Assembly: GCA_963835825.1 (NCBI GenBank)
Contig: CAWIGZ010000001.1
Span: 620,001 to 684,000 of the forward strand
Source: JADGRB01 sp963835825
Lineage (GTDB): Bacteria; Myxococcota_A; Polyangia; Fen-1088
Direction: 5' to 3'
Length of the DNA stretch: 64,000 nt
Positions 17,817-25,981 of this stretch are shown one piece after another (the first letter of the stretch is position 1; the number at the start of each line of letters is the position of its first letter). Made by a program: the position numbers and the translations under genes. The notes below the pieces were generated by a model. It did not search any database, was not told the origin of the DNA, and saw nothing but the letters and a program-made list of their open reading frames with translations.

Positions 17817-18689
17817 ATGAAGCGATTCGGTTGGTCGATCCCGTTCGTTCTCGCCGTGGCCGGCGCATCGGTGGCCGCGTCCGTTTCCGCCGGTCCGATC
17901 GAGCCGCTGCCGTCGGCGCCGCCGCCGGCCGCGCCCGCCGCGCCCGCCGACGTGGCGGCGCCGCCCGCCAGCGCCAAGAAGACTGCCAGCGGCCTGGCCT
18001 CGAAGGTGCTCTTCAAGGGCAAGGGGAGCGCCCATCCGGGGCCGCACGACAAGGTGACCGTGCAGTACACCGGCTGGACCACCGACGGGAAGATGTTCGA
18101 CAGCTCGATCCCGACCGGCGAGCCGGCCAAGTTTCCGCTCGACGCGGTGATCAAAGGGTGGGGCGAGGGGCTGCAGTTGATGGTCAAGGGGGAGAAGCGG
18201 CGCTTCTGGATCCCGGCCGACCTCGCCTACGGTGATTCGCCGAGCCGCCCGGGCACGCCGGCCGGGATGCTGGTCTTCGACGTGGAGCTGCTCGACTTCG
18301 TGAAGGTCGCTCCGCCGCCCGAGACGCCGGCCGACGTGGCGGCGGCGCCCAAGGACGCGAAGAAGACCGCCTCCGGCCTCGCCTACAAGATCCTCAAGCA
18401 CGGCAAGGGGAAGGAGCACCCCACGGCCGACAGCACCGTCCAGGTTCACTACAGCGGCTGGACCGCCGACGGGAAGCTGTTCGACAGCTCGGTCGTGCGT
18501 GGCGAGCCGGCGACCTTCCCGCTCGGCGGCGTCATCAAGGGCTGGACCGAGGGATTGCAGCTGATGGTCGTCGGCGACAAGGCCCGCTTCTGGATCCCCG
18601 GCAACCTCGCCTACGGCGACACGCCGACCCGGCCGGGCGCCCCGGCGGGTACGCTGGTGTTCGACGTCGACCTGCTGTCCATCAAGTAG
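17817..18689 (+). CDS. Exported tandem FKBP-type peptidyl-prolyl isomerase
   Basis: A 290-residue protein with an N-terminal signal peptide (MKRFGWSIPFVLAVAGASVAAS), an Ala/Pro linker and two FKBP domains at about 60-165 and 185-290. Each has the canonical core: VTVQYTGWTTDGKMFDSS ... GWGEGLQLMVKGEKRRFWIP ... LAYGD in the first, and VQVHYSGWTADGKLFDSS ... GWTEGLQLMVVGDKARFWIP ... LAYGD in the second. Active-site Tyr, Asp and Trp-equivalent positions are kept in both, so both should catalyse cis-trans isomerisation at Xaa-Pro bonds of exported proteins. The domains are close paralogues, pointing to an internal duplication. The start at 17817 gives the signal peptide. It is divergent from the CYTH operon. 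Confidence 0.92.
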   Translation: MKRFGWSIPFVLAVAGASVAASVSAGPIEPLPSAPPPAAPAAPADVAAPPASAKKTASGLASKVLFKGKGSAHPGPHDKVTVQYTGWTTDGKMFDSSIPTGEPAKFPLDAVIKGWGEGLQLMVKGEKRRFWIPADLAYGDSPSRPGTPAGMLVFDVELLDFVKVAPPPETPADVAAAPKDAKKTASGLAYKILKHGKGKEHPTADSTVQVHYSGWTADGKLFDSSVVRGEPATFPLGGVIKGWTEGLQLMVVGDKARFWIPGNLAYGDTPTRPGAPAGTLVFDVDLLSIK

Positions 18690-18788
18690 CTTGGCCCGCG
18701 TCGCTGCCCGCGAGCAGCAGGGCGGGCGTCGCGCGCCGAAACGGCGTCCGCCTTGCCGAGCGGCCGGTCGGACTTACGAGTCATTGTC

Positions 18789-19163
18789 ATGGAAGCAACA
18801 GGCAGTGAATCGCCCTCCGGGCTCTCGGCGAGCCAGCTCTCCCTGCTGCGCGAACGCCTCGAACGCGCGCGGAACGAGCTGCGGGATCGCATGCGGCACG
18901 ATCAGGCCGCGGCGCTGCAGTCCGAGAGCCTCCCCGAGCCGCTGGACGCGGCCGAGCAGACCCGGGAGCAGGACGACGCGATCCTCTTCACGCAGCGGGA
19001 CGTCAACCTGCTGCACGACATCGAGGATGCGCTGGCCAAGCTGGACACCGGCCGCTACGGCCTGAGCGAGGTCTCCGGTCAGCCGCTCGGGTTTCGGCGG
19101 CTGCAGGCCATCCCGTGGGCCCGCACCGCCGCCGACGAAGACGACGGATCAGACGAAGGATAG
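18789..19163 (+). CDS. TraR/DksA-family protein lacking the zinc-finger cysteines
   Basis: A 124-residue coiled-coil protein of the DksA/TraR group. The coiled coil LLRERLERARNELRDRM is followed by the acidic stretch DAAEQTREQDDAILF and the family linker DIEDALAKLDTGRYGLSEVSGQPLGFRRLQAIPWA. In DksA this last part holds a four-cysteine zinc finger of the form C-x2-C ... C-x2-C. Here the pairs are replaced by Ser/Ser or lost and the protein contains no Cys at all, resembling the cysteine-less DksA2-type variants. It probably binds the RNA polymerase secondary channel. An in-frame upstream start at 18753 is possible; 18789 was preferred as the ATG at the start of the folded part. Confidence 0.8.
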   Translation: MEATGSESPSGLSASQLSLLRERLERARNELRDRMRHDQAAALQSESLPEPLDAAEQTREQDDAILFTQRDVNLLHDIEDALAKLDTGRYGLSEVSGQPLGFRRLQAIPWARTAADEDDGSDEG

Positions 19164-19246
19164 GGCGAAGGACGACCGAGTCGCGGCCGAGCACCGCAAA
19201 CGGTCGGCAAACGCTCCCGCCGCCCGATTGACACCAGCTACCTGGC

Positions 19247-20603
19247 TCACGCCTGGTCGGCGCGGGGGGCTTCGACCCTCGGCAGTCGGAGGATGAACGT
19301 CGACCCGCGCCCGAGCTCGGTCTTGAGGGACAGGGACCCGCCGCTCGCCTGGACGACCCGATTGACGATCGACAATCCCAGGCCCGTCCCTGGAAGGTCG
19401 CGGGTTTGCGGCGAACGATAGAATGGCTCGAAGGCGCGGCCGGCATCCTCGGTCGACATCCCCAGGCCGTTGTCGGAGACGCGCAGATCGTACCGATCGT
19501 CGACCGCCTCCCCCGAGATCTCGACCTCCGGGGTCGCGTCGGGGCGCTGGTACTTCATGGCGTTCTCGGTCAGGTTGGACAGCACCTGGTGAAGCAGCCC
19601 CTCGCTGCACGCCACGGCCGCCTGCTTCACGGCCACCCGCAGCTTGCCCTTCACCCCCTCGAAGCGCGGCGCGAACTCCTCCTGGATCTGAGCCGCCACC
19701 GTCGCCGGATCGCAGGTGCCGCGCACCCGCCCCTCGACCCGCGAGAGCGTCAGCAGGTCGTCGACGAGCGTCTCCATGCGACGGACGCCGCGTCCGAGGA
19801 GCTTCGCCGGCCGTGCGTGCTCGGGAACCAGGACCGAGAGCTGGTCGGCCGCCAGGCGGATGACCATCAGGGGGTTGCGAATGTCGTGCGCCACCCGCCC
19901 CGCAAACGCGTCGAGCTCGCGGTTCCGCTCTTCCAGCAACCGGGCGCCGCGCGCCGCTTCCTCTTCGTGATGGGCCACCCGCCGCGCGGCCCAGCTTCCC
20001 ACCGCCACGATCCCGCCGATGGCGAGCAGACCGGTCGCCAGGAGCGTGATCATCAGGCGCCGCCGGATGGCGGACACCGCGGCCAAGCTCCGCGTCGCGC
20101 CCGTGTCGTTGATGGCGATCAGCCGGTCGAGGTCTTGGCTCACCCGGGCGAACAGGCCGGCGGCCAGGTCCATCTCCCAGCGCGCCTCGGTGTCGAGGTC
20201 TTCGCGCGAAAAGGCGACGACGCGGGCAATCGGACCGTCGAGATCCTTCGAGATCCTTCTGTGCTTGATTCCAGGCGGCGCGCTCGCCGGGGAGGTCGGC
20301 CCAGGGCGCGTAGGCGTTCATGGTCGCGGCGATCTGCGCCTCGACGGCGGCGATCCGGGTCTCGAGGCGCGCCCTGGCCGTCGCCTCGGTGGCGAGGATG
20401 TGCTCGTTGACCAGGATCTGCTTCGTCTTGACCTCGCTCTCCAGCTCGCCCACCAGGCGGACGCTGGTCAACATGTTCTGCACGATCTCCCGGGCGCTCT
20501 TTTCCAGGCCCCGCACCTGCGCCAGGGCGAAGACCGTCACGACGAGCACGAGCGTCGCGACCAGAGCGAATGCGGCGCGCACCAGCTGGCGGCTCGTCCT
20601 CAC
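19247..20603 (-). CDS. Membrane sensor histidine kinase (frameshifted by a 10-bp duplication)
   Basis: An inner-membrane two-component sensor. An N-terminal TM (FALVATLVLVVTVFALAQV) leads to a periplasmic helical bundle like the four-helix MCP sensor domain, then a second TM (MITLLATGLLAIGGIVAVG), a linker and the kinase core. H-box: AGRVAHDIRNPLMVIR. N-box: NLTENAMKY. G boxes: DNGLGM and GTGLGLSIVNRVVQ. The frame breaks in the sensor domain at a perfect 10-base tandem duplication (20239-20258). Taking out one copy joins NQAQKDL to DGPIARVVAFSRED. The start at 20603 is GTG with an upstream GGAGG; longer non-ATG starts exist. No response regulator is adjacent, so it is an orphan here. Confidence 0.88.
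20239..20258. repeat. Perfect 10-bp tandem duplication inside the histidine kinase
   Basis: The plus strand reads cgagatcctt twice without a gap at 20239-20248 and 20249-20258. The unit is not a multiple of three, so two copies shift the kinase frame by one. One copy gives a continuous protein. Confidence 0.9.
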
Positions 20604-20728
20604 GTCCAGTCCTGGCCTCCCCCCTGCGGTCAACCGTTCGTCCGCTGCCCCGAGCACGGCCAACTTTAAGTGCGGCGTTCGTCCGTTTCAATCTGCGAGG
20701 GCGCACGCGCGCCGGGTATAGTCCGGCC

Positions 20729-21475
20729 ATGGCGACAGCGGGGGGAGGCTACGAGCTCTTCTACTGGCCCTCAATCCAGGGGCGCGGGGAGTTCGTGCGG
20801 CTGGCGCTGGAGGCGGCGGCCGCGCCGTACGTCGACGTGGCGCGCCTGCCGGCTGAGCAGGGCGGTGGCGCGAAGGTGCTGGCGGCGCTGCTTGCCGAGA
20901 CCGCGGGCGGCGGGCCGTTCTTCGCGCCGCCGATCCTGCGGCACGGCGACGTGACGCTTTCGCAGACCGGCGCCATCCTGCAATACCTGGGGCCCCGCCT
21001 CGGCCTCGTCCCCGAGGACGAGGCGAGCCGCCTGAAGGCCAATCACCTTCAGCTCACGATTTCGGACTTCGTGGTCGAGGCGCACGACGCGCATCATCCG
21101 ATCGCCTCCAGCCTCTATTACGACGAGCAGAAACCGGAGGCTTCGCGCCGGGCGGAGCTCTTCGTGAAGAACCGCGTTCCGAAGTTCCTCGGGTATTTCG
21201 AGCGGGTGCTCGGGACCAACGCCGCGGCGGGCGGCCGCCACGCGGTCGGCGCCGCGCTGTCGTACGTGGATCTTTCGCTGTTTCAAATCGTGGCCGGCGT
21301 CGGCTACGCCTTCCCCCGCGCGCTCGAGCGAATGGCCGGCAAGCTGCCGCGCCTCCTCGCGCTTCGCGACGACGTCTCCGTTCTCCCGGCCGTGGCCGCC
21401 TACCTCGCTTCGCCGCGCCGGATCCCTTTCAACGAGCACGGCATCTTCCGGCACTACCCCGAGCTCGATCCGTAG
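20729..21475 (+). CDS. Glutathione S-transferase-like protein
   Basis: A 248-residue cytosolic GST-fold protein. The thioredoxin-like N-terminal domain begins YELFYWPSIQGRGEFVRLAL, the pattern of sigma/alpha-like GSTs with an early Tyr/Trp and an R-x-E-x2-R helix. The cis-Pro and Ser of the glutathione site appear in FAPPILRHGDVTLSQTGAILQYLG. The all-helical C-terminal domain includes GAALSYVDLSLFQIV, the N-capping and hydrophobic-staple region. It likely conjugates or reduces electrophiles with glutathione or a similar thiol; the substrate is unknown. The ATG at 20729 starts the family N-terminus after a ten-residue tail. It is divergent from the histidine kinase. Confidence 0.88.
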   Translation: MATAGGGYELFYWPSIQGRGEFVRLALEAAAAPYVDVARLPAEQGGGAKVLAALLAETAGGGPFFAPPILRHGDVTLSQTGAILQYLGPRLGLVPEDEASRLKANHLQLTISDFVVEAHDAHHPIASSLYYDEQKPEASRRAELFVKNRVPKFLGYFERVLGTNAAAGGRHAVGAALSYVDLSLFQIVAGVGYAFPRALERMAGKLPRLLALRDDVSVLPAVAAYLASPRRIPFNEHGIFRHYPELDP

Positions 21476-21524
21476 CCGTTCCAACGTACGGTCTCGACCT
21501 CATCCACGCCGCACGGGAATCCCA

Positions 21525-21545
21525 CCATTCTAGATCGTAGAATGG
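21525..21545. promoter_or_regulatory. Perfect 8-bp inverted repeat upstream of the 21556 gene
   Basis: CCATTCTA and TAGAATGG flank a five-base spacer (GATCG), ending ten bases before the GTG at 21556. It is AT-richer than its surroundings and has no T-tract, so an operator fits better than a terminator. It could instead be a stem in the mRNA leader controlling translation. Confidence 0.4.
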
Positions 21546-21555
21546 CCGCAACACC

Positions 21556-22911
21556 GTGAGCACTGAAACCACGATCGAACGGAAGGGCCATTCGGCCGAG
21601 CGCGCCAAGGTCCTGATGATGACGGCGCTGCGCGGGCGAGACGCCAAGCTGACTCGCGCCGACGCCGTCGTCGCCTCCGGGCTCTCCGACGAGGAGGCAG
21701 GGGAGGCGCTCACCTCGCTGTTGAAGGAATACCGCAGCCACCTCAGCGCCACCGAGAGCGGTGAGCTCCTCTACGAATTCGATCCGAGCTTCGAACGGCG
21801 CGATGCCCTGTCCTGGCGTGAGCGGGCAGCCGCCGTGGGGAGCCGGCTCTGGAAGGGCTTCACGCTGCTGTTCAAGGTGGCGATCGTGACCACGCTGATC
21901 AGCTATTTCGTGGCCTTCGTGGCCATGATGGTGGCGATGATCTTCGCTCGCAACGGCTCGTCCGATCGCGACGACGACGGCGGGTTCGGCTTCGACGGCC
22001 TGCTCTGGTTCTGGGGGTGGGACATGGGGTCGAACGGCTATGGCCGCCCGCGGGCCCGCTTCGCGCGCCCGCGGCGCGAGCCGCTTTACAAGCGGGTCTT
22101 CGCCTTCGTCTTCGGGCCGCCGACGCCGGCGACGGATCCCCTGGCCGACGAAAAGCAGATCGTGGGCTACATCCGCGCGCAGCGCGGGCGGATTGCGGCC
22201 GTCGATCTGGTCCGCCTGATGGGGTGGTCCTTCCCGCGCGCCGAGCAGGAGGTGACCCGGCTGATGATCGACTACGGCGGCGAGCCGGAGGTCACCGAGG
22301 ACGGCGTCGTCCTCTACACGTTCAAGGCGGTGCGCAAGACGGCCGGCGGCGCCGGCGAGATGAGCTCGCCGCGGTGGGCCTCCGAGCGGCTGGAGACGGC
22401 GGCGCCGCTCACCGGGAACGAGCCGGGGACCGACGCCATGATCGCCGCCTTCAACGGCTTCAACCTGCTGGCGCCGTTCTGGATCGTGCCGGCGTTCGAG
22501 GCCCGCCTTCATGTCTCGCTGGCCAGCTGGCACTTCCTGTTGTGGGACTTCCCGCTGGCGTTCTCGGCGCTGTTCTTCGCAGTCCCCGCCGGGCGCTGGC
22601 TCAAGGCCCGCGCCGAGGAACGGCGGCGCCGCGTCCGGAACGACCGCCGTCGCCTGCTGGGGCGAATCTTCGCGGGCGCCGGGCCTCGTCCTCGCGAAGA
22701 GCTGGCCCCCACGCCGGAGCTGGGAGTCCTTCTCGACCGCGAGCTGGTGTCTTTGGGTGGCGACATCGCCTCCGAGCCCGACCAGCGCGGCCGCGTTCTC
22801 TACACCTTCCCGCGCATCGCCGAGGAGGCCGCCGCAGTGGCGCGGGCGCGGGCCGCCGCTCCCAGCGTCGAGCAGGACGCCGGCCTGGTCGTCTTTTCTT
22901 CGGCGGACTGA
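21556..22911 (+). CDS. Uncharacterised membrane protein with winged-helix-like segments
   Basis: A 451-residue protein I do not recognise. The cytoplasmic N-terminus (MMTALRGRDAKLTRADAVVASGL ... ELLYEFD) looks like a small winged helix. A TM segment follows (VAIVTTLISYFVAFVAMMVAMIF), then a Gly/Arg-rich low-complexity loop. A second winged-helix-like unit (IVGYIRAQRGRIAAVDLVRLMGW ... VVLYTF) comes next, then two more hydrophobic segments around FNLLAPFWIVPAFEA and WDFPLAFSALFFAVPAG. A third such unit closes it (GRIFAGAGPRPREEL ... GRVLYTF). The three units share an ending of the form LYTF/LYEF. The start is GTG at 21556. Its stop abuts the CBS gene's stop with no spacing. Function unknown. 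Confidence 0.75.
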   Translation: MSTETTIERKGHSAERAKVLMMTALRGRDAKLTRADAVVASGLSDEEAGEALTSLLKEYRSHLSATESGELLYEFDPSFERRDALSWRERAAAVGSRLWKGFTLLFKVAIVTTLISYFVAFVAMMVAMIFARNGSSDRDDDGGFGFDGLLWFWGWDMGSNGYGRPRARFARPRREPLYKRVFAFVFGPPTPATDPLADEKQIVGYIRAQRGRIAAVDLVRLMGWSFPRAEQEVTRLMIDYGGEPEVTEDGVVLYTFKAVRKTAGGAGEMSSPRWASERLETAAPLTGNEPGTDAMIAAFNGFNLLAPFWIVPAFEARLHVSLASWHFLLWDFPLAFSALFFAVPAGRWLKARAEERRRRVRNDRRRLLGRIFAGAGPRPREELAPTPELGVLLDRELVSLGGDIASEPDQRGRVLYTFPRIAEEAAAVARARAAAPSVEQDAGLVVFSSAD

Positions 22912-23487
22912 TCAGCCAGGGAATTCGGTGGTGTCGGTCCCGCGATGCGCGCCGACGAAGACGGTGGGCTCTGCCTTGGCGTCGTCCGAGGGCGCGGGCA
23001 AGTTTTGGGCGGCCGGATCGTCCTTCAGCAGCGGCTGGCCCCGGGCGGCGCCCCCGCGCGGCCCCAGCGCCTCCCGCCACATGATGGCGCGAACGGTCTG
23101 CAAGCTCTGCCGCCCCGGCGCCGACTCGACGATGTCGGCCAGGTCGAGCACCCCGGCCAGCTTCTCCGTGGCGTCGATGATCACCAGGCGGGCCTTCCGC
23201 TCGGCGGCCATCAGCGCCTCCGCCTCGCTCACCTCGGCGCTGTCGAGGAAGGTGATGGCCGGCGAGGTCATGACCAGCGCCGCGGACGTGGTGTCCGGAT
23301 CGATCTTCTTCGCCAGCACCCGCGTCGTGAGATCGCGATCGGTGACCACCCCGATCACCCGTCGCTCCGCGTCGCAGATGGGCAGGAACCCGACCCCCGC
23401 CTCTGCCATCACCGACGCAGCCTTGCGGACGCTGTCCGTCTCGGACAACCACTCGACGTTCTTGTTCATGATATCGGAGCACTTCAT
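22912..23487 (-). CDS. CBS-domain pair protein
   Basis: A 191-residue protein consisting of two CBS domains (about 1-60 and 65-125) and a disordered C-terminal tail. The first begins MKCSDIMNKNVEWLSETDSVRKAA and contains VGFLPICDAERRVIGVVTDRDL; the second has ARLVIIDATEKLAGVLDLADIVE. Such pairs bind adenosyl ligands (AMP, ATP, SAM, c-di-AMP) and act as energy or ligand sensors. The ATG at 23487 is preceded by CTGGAGGTGCC, a strong ribosome-binding site; the longer open frame to 23589 is not needed. The gene converges with the preceding membrane protein gene, the two stop codons being directly adjacent. No effector domain is fused, so it must act through a partner. Confidence 0.9.
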   Translation of the reverse strand: MKCSDIMNKNVEWLSETDSVRKAASVMAEAGVGFLPICDAERRVIGVVTDRDLTTRVLAKKIDPDTTSAALVMTSPAITFLDSAEVSEAEALMAAERKARLVIIDATEKLAGVLDLADIVESAPGRQSLQTVRAIMWREALGPRGGAARGQPLLKDDPAAQNLPAPSDDAKAEPTVFVGAHRGTDTTEFPG

Positions 23488-23579
23488 GGGGCACCTCCAG
23501 AGGTCCCAAGATGATGGCCACGATTCGCCGCCGCACAATCGGCAGCACCCAGGGATCTGCAGCCGAGCGTCGCAAACCC

Positions 23580-24122
23580 TCAGAACCAATAGGCCAACTG
23601 CACGCGTGCTTGCGGCCCCCAGTAATGGCTCACGTCACGGAAGAACTCCGGCGCGCAGCCATCGGGCGGCAGGCAGATCTGTCCTCCGCCCAAACCACCG
23701 GTGACACCCAGTGACGATGAGAGGGCGATTCCGTTGTCGAAGTGATGCTCGTAGCCAACGGCGTCGACATTGAGCCAGATCGGATGTCCGCTCACGTACT
23801 GGCTGTCCACCAGGAAGGCCACCGACGCGCCTGCGCCGCTGACGAAGTGATCGCGCCCCTCGCCGAGCACCACCTTGGGCATGACGGAGAGCTGCAACCC
23901 CGAAAGCCCGAATCCGGCCCCGGCCTCCAGCCGCAGGTGACCTCCGAGCTGGCGGGCCAGCGTCACGCCTGCGAACCCGACCGCCGAGGCGATCCCCAGA
24001 TCGACCCCCACGGCGGTGCGGGCGCTCGTTTGTACGGTGGGCAGCGGCGGATCGGCGGCGGCGGCGATCGCCGGCAGCAGCGAGAGGGAGACGAGCAGAC
24101 CGCGGGAGAGGAGCGAACGCAT
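23580..24122 (-). CDS. Exported beta-barrel-like protein
   Basis: A 180-residue protein with a signal peptide (MRSLLSRGLLVSLSLLPAIAAAA) and repeating amphipathic strands rich in Gly and aromatics (VGVDLGIASAVGFAG, LRLEAGAGFGLSG, GYEHHFDNGIALSSSLGV). It ends in Trp-Phe after QLAYWF, the C-terminal aromatic signature recognised by the BAM machinery. It therefore looks like a small outer-membrane barrel of unknown function. The pair of Cys in GGQICLPPDGC may form a disulfide. The ATG at 24122 starts the signal peptide; an in-frame TTG upstream adds only four residues. No operon partner: 92 bases separate it from the CBS gene start. Confidence 0.7.
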   Translation of the reverse strand: MRSLLSRGLLVSLSLLPAIAAAADPPLPTVQTSARTAVGVDLGIASAVGFAGVTLARQLGGHLRLEAGAGFGLSGLQLSVMPKVVLGEGRDHFVSGAGASVAFLVDSQYVSGHPIWLNVDAVGYEHHFDNGIALSSSLGVTGGLGGGQICLPPDGCAPEFFRDVSHYWGPQARVQLAYWF

Positions 24123-24269
24123 TTGGCATCGCAAAGAGCAAGGACGATGCCCGCCCGCAATTGCTGAAGATGCGGGCCCGCGGTGACGAACGGTCGACCG
24201 ATTCCACCGTCAGGCGTTCAGAGTCTGACAGTCCAGCGCCGGGACGGTCGAACCTTTGGCCCGCCGGGG

Positions 24270-24578
24270 TCAACGGGCGAGGCGGGCGGCCAGCTCCTCC
24301 ATCGAATGGGCGAGCTTGACGTCGAGCGCGGTGATCCCTCCGGCGTCGTGGGTGCTGAGGTCGACGCGCACCGTGTTCCAGACGTTGAACCACTCCGGGT
24401 GGTGATCCATCCGCTGGGCGACCAGCGCAGCGCCGGTCATGAACCCAAAAGCGGCCACGAAGTCGGCGAACTTGTAGTCGCGGTGGAGCTTGCCCCCCTC
24501 CAGCTTCCACGCGGGCAGCTTCGACAGGGCGGTCGCGATCTCGGTCTCGGTGAGCTTCACGGGGCTGGGCGTCGGCAT
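24270..24578 (-). CDS. Pterin-4a-carbinolamine dehydratase
   Basis: A 102-residue single-domain enzyme that dehydrates 4a-hydroxytetrahydropterin, regenerating the pterin cofactor of aromatic amino acid hydroxylases. The family motif is complete: RMDHHPEWFNVWNTVRVDLSTH followed by DAGGIT, with the catalytic pair of histidines, the Trp and the Asp of the signature. The N-terminal helix and strand (ATALSKLPAWKLEGGKLHRDYKF) are typical. The ATG at 24578 follows GAGGAGAGCAA, a strong ribosome-binding site. Length is normal. No phenylalanine hydroxylase gene is in this window, so its partner is elsewhere or it serves molybdopterin-related chemistry. Confidence 0.93.
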   Translation of the reverse strand: MPTPSPVKLTETEIATALSKLPAWKLEGGKLHRDYKFADFVAAFGFMTGAALVAQRMDHHPEWFNVWNTVRVDLSTHDAGGITALDVKLAHSMEELAARLAR

Positions 24579-24752
24579 TTGCTCTCCTCGCCGCAAGTCT
24601 AACCATCGTGCCGCGCCGCGCGTGTTGTGGTGTGATTCCAGGTGGTTGGAGAAAGATCGCCGGCCGTGTCGATCGCGGCGCGGGCGGTTCGTCGTGTCAG
24701 CAGGGGCCGAACAGCGGGTCGGCCCCGGACCACTTCGAATCGGAGGATCGTC

Positions 24753-25193
24753 ATGGAAAACGTGCTCACCCCAACCACCCAGCTCGAAACCCGGAGCCCG
24801 AGCGCTGCCCGAGCGCCCCGGAGAGCGGCCCTCTGGATCGGCCGCGTCCTCACCGGGCTCTGCGCCGCCTTCCTGCTGGTCGACGCGGCCGGCAAGCTGC
24901 TCATGCTGGCGCCCTACGTCGAGGGAACCCGCCAGGTCGGTTACGCCATCGGAGTCCTGCGGCCGCTCGGCGTGGTGCTGGCGGTCTCGACGCTGCTGCA
25001 CCTTCTGCCGCGCACGCAGCTCCTCGGTGCGCTTCTCCTGACCGCCTACCTCGGCGGCGCCACGGCCACCCACGTGCGGATGGGCCAGCCATTCTGGTTC
25101 CCGGTGGCGATGGGCGTGATCCTCTGGATCGCCTACGCTCTGCGAAGCCCCAGCCTACGCGCGTTCATCCTCTCGTCGCCAAAGACACGCTGA
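24753..25193 (+). CDS. DoxX-like integral membrane protein
   Basis: A 146-residue inner-membrane protein with four hydrophobic helices in DoxX/DoxD order: LWIGRVLTGLCAAFLLVDAAGKLL, VGYAIGVLRPLGVVLAVSTLLHLL, LGALLLTAYLGGATATHVRMG and FPVAMGVILWIAYALR. The TAYLGGATATH-R-x-G stretch is characteristic of the DoxX_2 subgroup. Members are associated with thiol/redox stress responses in some bacteria, but this subgroup has no established activity. The ATG at 24753 is preceded by CGGAGGATCGTC, a good ribosome-binding site. It lies 28 bases before the YciI-like gene on the same strand, a recurrent pairing (DoxX with DGPF-domain proteins), so the two are likely an operon. Confidence 0.85.
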   Translation: MENVLTPTTQLETRSPSAARAPRRAALWIGRVLTGLCAAFLLVDAAGKLLMLAPYVEGTRQVGYAIGVLRPLGVVLAVSTLLHLLPRTQLLGALLLTAYLGGATATHVRMGQPFWFPVAMGVILWIAYALRSPSLRAFILSSPKTR

Positions 25194-25221
25194 GAAACCC
25201 ACCCACCTCAAGGAGACGACC

Positions 25222-25968
25222 ATGCGCTTCATGATCATGCACAAGAACGATCCCCACACCGAGGCCGGCGAGAAGCCCCCGATGGAGCTCATTCAGAAGA
25301 TGGGCGAGTTCATCGGTGGCCACGCCAAGGCGGGCACCCTGATCGACGGCGCGGGCCTCGGTCGCAGCGCCACGCGCACGCGCCTCACCTTCCGCGACGG
25401 CGCCTGCACGGTGAAGCAGGGCCCCTACCGCGGCGAGCACGAGCTGCCGTCGACGATGCTGCTGTTGAAGGTCAAGACGCGCGACGAGGCGCTCGGCTGG
25501 GCCGAACGCTACGGAAAGATCCTGGGCACCGGCGAGCTCGAGCTCGGCAAGGTGAACGAGCCCTGGGACATCGGCCTCATGCCGGCCCCGGAGAACCCGC
25601 CGTTGCAGATCCTGCTGATCGAGAAGGCCGGCCAGGCGTCCGAGGCCGGCACCCGCAGCTCGAAGCAGAAAGCCGAGCTCACCCGCCTCCGCACCGAGAT
25701 GACCAAGGCCGGCGTCCTGGTCCGCACGACCGAGCTGCAGCCGAGCGCCAAGGCCAAGCGCCTGCTGTTCAAGAACAACGACCTGCGGGTGGTCGACGGG
25801 CCCTTCTCCGAATCGAAGGAGCTGATCGGCGGGTTCGCGGTGCTGGAGCTCTCCGGGATGGACGAGGCGATCGCCATGTGCCGCACCTACGCGGCGATCC
25901 TGGGCGGGACGCTGGAGATCGACATCCGTCCTCTGGCGCAGGTCGAGGCGGCGGAGGGCGCCTCGTAA
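25222..25968 (+). CDS. Tandem YciI/DGPF-domain protein
   Basis: A 248-residue fusion of two YCII-related (DGPF) ferredoxin-like domains. Each begins with a similar region: MRFMIMHKNDPH in the first, and LQILLIEKAGQ in the second. The second has the namesake motif VVDGPFSESKELIGGFAVLEL; the first has the degenerate TVKQGPYRGEHELPSTMLLLKV. Single-domain members often sit beside ECF sigma factors, and some YciI proteins have dehalogenase- or peroxidase-like activity; none is proven for this group. The ATG at 25222 follows AAGGAGACGACC, an ideal ribosome-binding site. It is likely co-transcribed with the DoxX-like gene. Its stop is 13 bases from the stop of the convergent flotillin gene. Confidence 0.9.
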   Translation: MRFMIMHKNDPHTEAGEKPPMELIQKMGEFIGGHAKAGTLIDGAGLGRSATRTRLTFRDGACTVKQGPYRGEHELPSTMLLLKVKTRDEALGWAERYGKILGTGELELGKVNEPWDIGLMPAPENPPLQILLIEKAGQASEAGTRSSKQKAELTRLRTEMTKAGVLVRTTELQPSAKAKRLLFKNNDLRVVDGPFSESKELIGGFAVLELSGMDEAIAMCRTYAAILGGTLEIDIRPLAQVEAAEGAS

Positions 25969-25981
25969 GCGCGCGTCGTGT

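Noticed and set aside
19149..20663. Minus-strand frame running past the histidine kinase break
   Set aside because: After the 10-bp duplication this frame turns into Arg/Gly-rich sequence, while the kinase motifs continue in the other frame; it is not a second gene.
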